A stretch of 64,000 nt of DNA from Streptomyces diacarni (GTDB lineage: Bacteria; Actinomycetota; Actinomycetes; Streptomycetales; Streptomycetaceae), in contig NZ_QOIN01000047.1 in assembly GCF_003323715.1 (NCBI RefSeq), positions 124,001 through 188,000 of the forward strand, read 5' to 3'. Positions within the stretch are counted from its first letter, which is position 1. Every line of letters starts with the position of its first letter. Positions 58,594 to 64,000 of the stretch are shown here, piece after piece. The translations under genes and the position numbers were made by a program. Under the pieces are notes generated by a model, which was given only the letters and a program-made list of their open reading frames with translations, had not been told where the DNA came from and did no database searches.

Positions 58594-59544
58594 ATGGTTG
58601 CTTTCCTCCGGCTCGCTGCGCGCCGGATCGCGATGCTGCCTGTGATGATCCTCGGCATCACGCTGATGGTCTTCGTGGTCATGCAGTTCTCGCCCACCGA
58701 CCCCGCCTACAACGCGCTCGGTGAGGGCGCCTCCGCCAAGGCACGCGAGGCCTTCGCCGAGGAGCACGGGCTCAACGACCCGCTGTTCGTGCGCTACTTC
58801 CGGTTCCTCGGGGACCTGCTGCACCTGGATCTCGGTTCGACGGTGCCGCCGAGCACGCCCGTGGCGGACCGGATCACCACCGCCTTCCCGCTGACGTTCC
58901 AGCTGACGCTCTTCAGCCTCGTCCTCGCGGTGGTCTTCGCCGTGGTGTTCGGCGTCATCGGCGCCGTGTGGCGCGACCGCTGGCCCGACCAGGTCGTGCG
59001 GGTGGTCTCGATGGCCGGTGTGGCCATCCCCTCCTTCTGGCTCGGCGTGCTGCTCATCCAGCAGTTCGCGCTCAACACGCCGCTCTTCCCGACGGGCGGC
59101 TACACCAACCCGGCCGACTCGTTCACGGGCTGGCTGCACACCATGACGCTGCCCGCGGTCTCGATCGCGCTGGCCGTCTCCGCCTCGCTGGCCCGGCTGG
59201 TGCGCACCTCGCTGGTCGCGGAGCTGGAGCGCGACTACGTACGCACCGCGCGCGGCAACGGACTCCCCGAGGGCGTGGTGCTGCGCTCCGCGCTGCGCAA
59301 CGCGCTGGTCAACCCGCTGACCGTGCTGGGCATCAAAGTCGGCTACATGCTCAGCGGCGCCGTCGTCATCGAGGCGATCTTCGACCTGCCCGGCATGGGC
59401 AAACTCATCCTGGAGGGCGTCACCGGCAACGACACGGCGCTGGTGCAGGGCACCGTGCTGACGATCGCCGTGACCTTCCTGGTCGTCAACGTTCTCGTCG
59501 ACCTTCTCTATCTGCTGGTCAACCCGCGTATCAGGACGGTGTGA
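58594..59544 (+). CDS. Dpp-type ABC transporter permease
   Basis: 316 residues with about six membrane helices. The DppB/OppB features are present: an N-terminal T-L-M-V-F-V-V-M-Q-F-S-P-T-D-P helix, the E-A-A-loop-like region before the last helices (Y-V-R-T-A-R-G-N-G-L), and G-A-V-V-I-E-A-I-F-D-L-P-G-M-G. It pairs with the permease half of the next gene. The start lies 156 bp after the binding-protein gene, in which only GC-rich sequence and no terminator hairpin was seen. Confidence 0.93.
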   Translation: MVAFLRLAARRIAMLPVMILGITLMVFVVMQFSPTDPAYNALGEGASAKAREAFAEEHGLNDPLFVRYFRFLGDLLHLDLGSTVPPSTPVADRITTAFPLTFQLTLFSLVLAVVFAVVFGVIGAVWRDRWPDQVVRVVSMAGVAIPSFWLGVLLIQQFALNTPLFPTGGYTNPADSFTGWLHTMTLPAVSIALAVSASLARLVRTSLVAELERDYVRTARGNGLPEGVVLRSALRNALVNPLTVLGIKVGYMLSGAVVIEAIFDLPGMGKLILEGVTGNDTALVQGTVLTIAVTFLVVNVLVDLLYLLVNPRIRTV

Positions 59545-59545
59545 G

Positions 59546-61543
59546 ATGTTCAGTGCGCGTGTAAGGAAGCTGGCCCGCCCGGGTATCCGCTTCCGCTCCC
59601 TGCCGCTTACCTCCCGCGTCAGCCTGGGCGTCCTGCTTCTCGTCGTCCTCGGCGCCGTGCTGGCCCCGCTGCTGACACAGGACCCGCTGGCCATGGACCA
59701 GCCCGTACAAGCGCCCGGCTCCGAGCACCTGTTCGGCACCGACCGGGCGGGCCGCGACGTCTTCGCCCGGGTCCTGCACGGTGCCCGCTACTCGCTGGTC
59801 ATCGGGCTCGGCGCGACCGCCGTCGCCCTGGTGGCCGGCGGCATCCTCGGCTCGCTGGCCGCCACCTCCCGCAAGTGGGCCGACGAGACCGTGATGCGCG
59901 TGCTCGACGTGGTGATGTCCTTCCCGCCGATCGCGCTCGCCGCCGTCCTGGTGGCCGTCTTCGGCACCAGCATCCCCGTCATCATCCTGACCATCGCCGT
60001 CGTCTACACCCCCTCGCTGGCCCGCGTCGTGCGCGCCAACGTCATGGAGCAGTACGGCGAGGACTACGTCGCCGCCGAACGCGTCATCGGCGCCAGGCGG
60101 GGCCACATCGTGCTGCGGCACGTGGCCGTCAACTGCGCGGCACCCGTCATGGTGTTCGCCACCGTCATGGTCGCCGAGTCGATCATCTTCGAGGCCAGCC
60201 TCTCCTTCATCGGCGCCGGCGTGCAGGACCCCGACCCCAGCTGGGGCAGCGTGCTGTCCTACGGCCGCGACATCCTGCTGGCCGGCGGCTGGTGGGCGAC
60301 CTTCTTCCCCGGCCTCGCCGTCCTGGTGACCGTGCTGGCGCTCAACATCCTCTCCGAAGGCATGACCGACGCCGCCGCCGCGCCCGCCCACGGCTCGGAC
60401 ACCGCCGCCCCCGCCCGGCAGGCCGCGGACGCGCGGACGGCCGACGCCTACGACCGCGAGGCGGCCGGTGCCGCGGTCGTGGGGCAGGCGCTGGCCAGGC
60501 TCGCCGAGCGGCGGCGGGCACACCCGCCGGCGCTCAAGCCCGTGCCCCAGGACGCCCCCACGCTGCTGTCCGTGCGGAACCTCTCCATCCGCTTCCCCGA
60601 CCGCTACGGCGACGTCGCCGTCGTGGACGACGTCTCCTTCACCGTCCGCGAGGGGGAGACGCTCGGCCTGGTCGGCGAGTCAGGATGCGGCAAGAGCATC
60701 ACCAGCCTGGCCGTCATGGGCCTGCTGGCACCCAACGCGCAGACCAGCGGCAGCATCCACTACCAGGGCAAGGACCTGCTGCGGCTCGGCTCCCGCGAGC
60801 GGCGGACGCTGATGGGCCCGCAGATCGCGATGGTCTACCAGGACGCGCTCTCCTCCCTCAACCCCTCGGTGCTCGTCGGCAAGCAGCTGAGCCGCCTCAC
60901 CTCGCGCGGCGGCACGAAGACGCCCTCCGAACTGCTGGAGCTGGTGGGCCTCTCCCCCGAGCGCACCCTGCGCAGCTACCCGCACGAGCTGTCCGGCGGC
61001 CAGCGCCAGCGCGTCCTGATCGCCATGGCGCTCTCCCGCGACCCCCGGCTCTTGATCGCGGACGAGCCCACCACGGCCCTGGACGTGACCGTCCAGGCCC
61101 AGGTGGTCGAGCTGCTGGAGCGGCTCCAGAAGGAGCTGGGCTTCGCGATGGTCCTCGTCTCCCACGACCTGGCCCTGGTCGGTGACCTCGCCCACCGGGT
61201 GGCGGTGATGTACGCCGGCCGCATCGCCGAGACCGGCGGGACCGACGCGCTGCTGACCGCACCCGCACACCACTACACCCGCGGCCTGCTCGGCTCGGTC
61301 GTCTCCCTGGAGGCCGGCGCCCGGCGGCTGCACCAGGTGCCCGGCGTGGTGCCGGCGCCGCGCGGCTTCGGCGCCGGATGCCGCTTCGCCTCGCGCTGCG
61401 CCGCCGCCACCGACGTGTGCCGCACCACGACGCCCGCCCTGGTGGACAGGGGCACCAGCACCACAAGCGCGCACGGATTCGCCTGCCACCACCCCGCCCA
61501 GGGCGCGGCGGACGAGCCGAGCCTGGAGGGGAGCACCCGATGA
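59546..61543 (+). CDS. fused ABC permease-ATPase (DppC-DppD type)
   Basis: 665 residues. Residues ~1-275 are a second Dpp-type permease (D-P-L-A-M-D-Q, F-G-T-D-R-A-G-R-D-V-F-A-R-V, S-W-G-S-V-L-S-Y). A linker of ~50 Ala/Arg-rich residues leads to an ABC ATPase (~325-665) with Walker A G-E-S-G-C-G-K-S (377-384), signature L-S-G-G-Q-R-Q-R (from ~482) and the C-terminal oligopeptide-type region with Cys-rich C-R-F-A-S-R-C and C-R-T-T-T. Permease and ATPase are normally separate genes in this class. The overlap with the next ATPase (ATGA) gives balanced expression of one complete transporter. Confidence 0.93.
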   Translation: MFSARVRKLARPGIRFRSLPLTSRVSLGVLLLVVLGAVLAPLLTQDPLAMDQPVQAPGSEHLFGTDRAGRDVFARVLHGARYSLVIGLGATAVALVAGGILGSLAATSRKWADETVMRVLDVVMSFPPIALAAVLVAVFGTSIPVIILTIAVVYTPSLARVVRANVMEQYGEDYVAAERVIGARRGHIVLRHVAVNCAAPVMVFATVMVAESIIFEASLSFIGAGVQDPDPSWGSVLSYGRDILLAGGWWATFFPGLAVLVTVLALNILSEGMTDAAAAPAHGSDTAAPARQAADARTADAYDREAAGAAVVGQALARLAERRRAHPPALKPVPQDAPTLLSVRNLSIRFPDRYGDVAVVDDVSFTVREGETLGLVGESGCGKSITSLAVMGLLAPNAQTSGSIHYQGKDLLRLGSRERRTLMGPQIAMVYQDALSSLNPSVLVGKQLSRLTSRGGTKTPSELLELVGLSPERTLRSYPHELSGGQRQRVLIAMALSRDPRLLIADEPTTALDVTVQAQVVELLERLQKELGFAMVLVSHDLALVGDLAHRVAVMYAGRIAETGGTDALLTAPAHHYTRGLLGSVVSLEAGARRLHQVPGVVPAPRGFGAGCRFASRCAAATDVCRTTTPALVDRGTSTTSAHGFACHHPAQGAADEPSLEGSTR

Positions 61544-62565
61544 TCCGTCTCGAGAACGTCCACGTCCGCCACCGCGCCCGCAGCGGCGGCCTCTTCCACC
61601 GGGACACGGTGCACGCGCTGACCGACGTCTCCCTCCAGGTGCGGCGCGGCGAGATCCTCGGCCTGGTCGGCGAGTCGGGGTGCGGCAAATCGACCCTGGC
61701 CAGGGTGCTGACGGGACTGCAGAAACCCTCCCAGGGCACGGTGGCCTTCCGCGACGAGAACCTGTGGGGGCTGCCGGACGCGCGGCGGCGCGGCGAGTTC
61801 GGCTCCTCGGTCGGCGTCGTCTTCCAGGACCCGTCCACGGCCCTCAACCCGCGGCTGCCGGTCCAGCGCATCCTGCGCGACCCACTGGACGTCCACCGCA
61901 AGGGCACCCCGGCGCAGCGGGACGCGAGGGTGACCGAGCTCCTCGACCTCGTCGGCCTGCCTCCGCACACCCGCACCTCCCTGCCGGGGCAGCTGTCCGG
62001 CGGGCAGCGGCAGCGCGTGGCCATCGCCCGCGCGCTGGCGCTGGAACCCGAGCTGATCGTGGCGGACGAGCCCACCAGCGCGCTGGACGTCTCCGTACGC
62101 GCCCAGGTCCTCAACCTCCTGGTGGACCTGCGCGAAAGGCTCGGCCTGGGCATGGTCTTCATCTCGCACGACATCCAGACCGTGCGCTACCTCTCCGACC
62201 GGCTGGCCGTGCTCTACCTGGGCCGGATCGTCGAGGAGGGCCCCTCGGCGGACGTCACCGCCTCCCCCGCCCACCCGTACACCGAAGCGCTGCTCTCGGC
62301 GACCCCCAGCCTGCTGGAGACGACCGAGCGCGTCGTGCTGAGCGGACCCGTGCCGTCCGCCACGCACCCGCCGCGCGGCTGCCCCTTCAGCACCCGGTGC
62401 TGGAAGGCGGACGACGCCTGCACGGCGGCCTTCCCCGCTCAGTCCCTCGGGCAGGCCGGACACCGGTGGCACTGCGTCCACCCGATGACCGGTGCGCCGG
62501 ACGCGGCCACCGGTGAGGGACCCGCACCCGGTTCCACGACCACCCTGGCAAGGAGCAGCAAGTGA
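61540..62565 (+). CDS. Dpp-type ABC transporter ATPase
   Basis: 341 residues. Walker A G-E-S-G-C-G-K-S-T-L near residue 45, signature L-S-G-G-Q-R-Q-R, Walker B followed by D-E-P-T-S-A-L-D, and the family's C-terminal C-P-F-S-T-R-C block. Together with the fused ATPase it forms the nucleotide-binding pair. Start overlaps the preceding gene (ATGA) and stop overlaps the next (GTGA), so all importer genes and the lyase gene are translated from one message. Confidence 0.93.
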   Translation: MIRLENVHVRHRARSGGLFHRDTVHALTDVSLQVRRGEILGLVGESGCGKSTLARVLTGLQKPSQGTVAFRDENLWGLPDARRRGEFGSSVGVVFQDPSTALNPRLPVQRILRDPLDVHRKGTPAQRDARVTELLDLVGLPPHTRTSLPGQLSGGQRQRVAIARALALEPELIVADEPTSALDVSVRAQVLNLLVDLRERLGLGMVFISHDIQTVRYLSDRLAVLYLGRIVEEGPSADVTASPAHPYTEALLSATPSLLETTERVVLSGPVPSATHPPRGCPFSTRCWKADDACTAAFPAQSLGQAGHRWHCVHPMTGAPDAATGEGPAPGSTTTLARSSK

Positions 62566-63500
62566 GCACCACCGCCTCTTCGTTCACCGGCGTCATCCCG
62601 CCTGTCGTCACCCCGCTCACCGAACAGGGCGCGGTCGACACCGCCTCGCTGGAGCGCCTGGTGGGCCACCTGATCGAGGGCGGGGTGTCGGGGCTGTTCG
62701 CGCTGGGCAGCTCCGGCGAGACCGCCTATCTGACCCACGAACAGCAGGAGACCGTGCTGGAGACGGTGATCGGCGCGGCGGCCGGGCAGGTGCCCGTGCT
62801 GGCCGGAGCCATCGAGACCGCCACCCGGCGCGTCGTCGAGCGCGCCAGGGTCGCCGAGAAGGCGGGCGCGGCCGGGATCGTGGCCACCGCGCCCTTCTAC
62901 ACCCGCACCCACGCCGGCGAACTCGCCCCGCACTTCCGCGCGGTGGCCTCCGCGATCGGGGTGCCGCTGTTCGCCTACGACGTCCCGGTGTGCGTGCACA
63001 CCAAGCTGGCGCCAGGCCTGCTGCTCCAACTGGCCGCCGAGGGCGTGCTGGCCGGCGTGAAGGACTCCAGCGGCGACGACGTCTCCTTCCGCAAGCTGCT
63101 GCTGGGCGCCCGCGCCCTGGGCGATCGGGGGGCCTTCTCCGTGCTGACCGGGCACGAGGTGGTCGTGGACGGCATGCTGCTGGCGGGCGCCGACGGCGTT
63201 GTGCCGGGCCTGGGCAACGTGGACCCGCGCGGTTACGTGCGGCTCTGCGAGGCGGCGCGGCGCGGGGACTGGGCGGGCGCGCGGGCCGAACAGGACCGGC
63301 TCGCGGCCCTGTTCGCGCTCGTCGACGCCGTCGAGCCGGGGACGGCCTCCGGCACCACCGGGGGGCTGGGCGGCTTCAAGACCGCGCTCGCGCTCCTCGG
63401 GCTGATCGACACGCCCGTCGTCAGCACCCCGATGCGCCCGCACACCCCCGCGGAGACCGCCCGCGTGCGCGCCCGCCTGGAGGAGGCAGGACTGCTGTGA
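62562..63500 (+). CDS. nanA: DapA-superfamily lyase, probably N-acetylneuraminate lyase
   Basis: 312 residues from GTG 62562 (overlaps the ATPase stop). TIM-barrel aldolase of the DHDPS/NAL group with G-S-S-G-E near residue 48, Tyr139 in F-A-Y-D-V-P and the Schiff-base Lys167 in A-G-V-K-D-S-S-G-D. Both catalytic residues are in their expected places. The same fold includes dihydrodipicolinate synthase, KDPG-like and other aldolases, so the sequence alone does not settle it. Following a Dpp-type importer, a sialidase and a GntR regulator, cleavage of sialic acid to N-acetylmannosamine plus pyruvate is the best reading. No nanE or nanK homologue is visible before the window ends. Confidence 0.72.
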   Translation: MSTTASSFTGVIPPVVTPLTEQGAVDTASLERLVGHLIEGGVSGLFALGSSGETAYLTHEQQETVLETVIGAAAGQVPVLAGAIETATRRVVERARVAEKAGAAGIVATAPFYTRTHAGELAPHFRAVASAIGVPLFAYDVPVCVHTKLAPGLLLQLAAEGVLAGVKDSSGDDVSFRKLLLGARALGDRGAFSVLTGHEVVVDGMLLAGADGVVPGLGNVDPRGYVRLCEAARRGDWAGARAEQDRLAALFALVDAVEPGTASGTTGGLGGFKTALALLGLIDTPVVSTPMRPHTPAETARVRARLEEAGLL

Positions 63501-63578
63501 CGGCCGGCCTGCCGTGACGGCCGCGCGGCGCACCGGGCAGCCGGCCTGCCATGACGGCCGCGCGGCAGCCGAGGTGCG

Positions 63579-64000
63579 TCAGGACACCGCGTCGCGGACG
63601 AAGCGCAGCGAGGCGCCGAACACGTCGGCCACCTCGTGCTCCTCGGCGCCGAACCAGCCGTGGTCGGCGCCGGGGACGAGGCGGAGGCGGGCGGAGCCGC
63701 CCGCCTGACGGAGCGCCGCCGCCAGGTCCTCGCTGTGCGAGGGGTCCACCATCGTGTCGGCCGCTCCGTGCACCAGGAAGAACGGCGGCGCCTGCGCGTG
63801 CACCTGCCGCAACGGGGACGCCTCCCGGGCGAGTGCGGGCACGTCGGCGGGGACACCGCCCAGCAGGCGGGCCTCGGGGGTGCCGGGGCCGGCCGGCGAG
63901 AAGCCGCCCCGCGGGGCGGTGAGATCGCTGGGCCCGTACCAGACGACGGCGCCCGCCAGGTGCGGCACGGGGGGCGTCGGCCCCGGCTCGGGGCGGGCCA
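63579..64000 (-). CDS. alpha/beta-hydrolase (esterase/lipase), C-terminal fragment
   Basis: The N-terminus lies beyond the right edge; about 140 residues are visible. They fit the BD-FAE/acetyl-esterase type: A-V-V-W-Y-G-P-S-D-L-T, then P-F-F-L-V-H-G-A-A-D-T-M-V-D-P, which carries the catalytic aspartate, and P-G-A-D-H-G-W-F with the catalytic histidine. The nucleophile serine is outside the window. It is convergent with the NanA-like gene and may be a further sialate or sugar O-acetylesterase of the same locus, but this is only contextual. Confidence 0.8.
   Translation of the reverse strand, partial: ARPEPGPTPPVPHLAGAVVWYGPSDLTAPRGGFSPAGPGTPEARLLGGVPADVPALAREASPLRQVHAQAPPFFLVHGAADTMVDPSHSEDLAAALRQAGGSARLRLVPGADHGWFGAEEHEVADVFGASLRFVRDAVS

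Noticed and set aside
62562..63500. Dihydrodipicolinate synthase (dapA)
   Set aside because: The fold and catalytic residues are shared, but the operon with a Dpp-type importer and nearby sialidase and regulator points to sialic-acid cleavage; kept as a stated alternative.

Overview
This 64-kb window is high-GC actinobacterial chromosome, almost certainly Streptomyces. Third codon positions are nearly all G/C, GTG/TTG starts are frequent, genes are coupled by ATGA/GTGA overlaps, and several loci are typical of the genus: sdhCDAB, the BMP-type nucleoside ABC transporter next to cdd and deoA, and an ECF sigma factor coupled to a membrane protein. No tRNA, rRNA, CRISPR array, transposase or integrase was seen. 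All names come from reading motifs by eye; no database search was possible.

Layout. 1-3.5 kb: a VanZ-like fragment, a small PspC protein, and a translationally coupled CPBP protease / histidine kinase / LuxR regulator operon. 3.6-5.5 kb: a small secreted protein and adenosine deaminase. 5.8-22.1 kb is an accessory stretch: an alpha/beta hydrolase; a methyltransferase-LysR pair divergent from an MFS exporter; a single-module NRPS (C-A-T-TE); then a type VII/RHS polymorphic toxin island (SseB-like protein, small helical partner, 1450-aa RHS toxin, immunity gene, broken barstar gene). The island lies between two 66-bp near-identical direct repeats that are the 3' end of the NRPS gene. 22.3-29.4 kb: nucleoside salvage and uptake (deoA, cdd, two permeases, ATPase, BMP lipoprotein). 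29.7-39.2 kb: an M20 amidohydrolase and a nonulosonic acid (sialic acid/Kdn-like) polymer locus with a NeuB-like synthase, a NeuA-HAD phosphatase fusion and several glycosyltransferase-like proteins. 39.2-49.4 kb: TetR/monooxygenase pair, amidase, L,D-transpeptidase, ECF sigma factor and partner, GH20 hexosaminidase, OHCU decarboxylase. 49.8-53.2 kb: sdhCDAB. 53.4 kb to the end: a sialic-acid scavenging locus (sialidase, esterase, GntR regulator, Dpp-type ABC importer with a permease-ATPase fusion, N-acetylneuraminate lyase-like enzyme, partial esterase).

How the genes work together. One locus appears to build a nonulosonic acid polymer and another, 15-20 kb away, to release, import and cleave sialic acid. 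The scavenging locus carries a shared operator-like sequence in the two promoter regions flanking its GntR regulator. The nucleoside importer and adenosine deaminase, 24 kb apart, share an 11-bp operator-like element. The most unusual regions are the NRPS with its exporter and regulators, and the repeat-bounded toxin island behind it, with a sharp composition drop at the toxin tip and a decaying second immunity gene.
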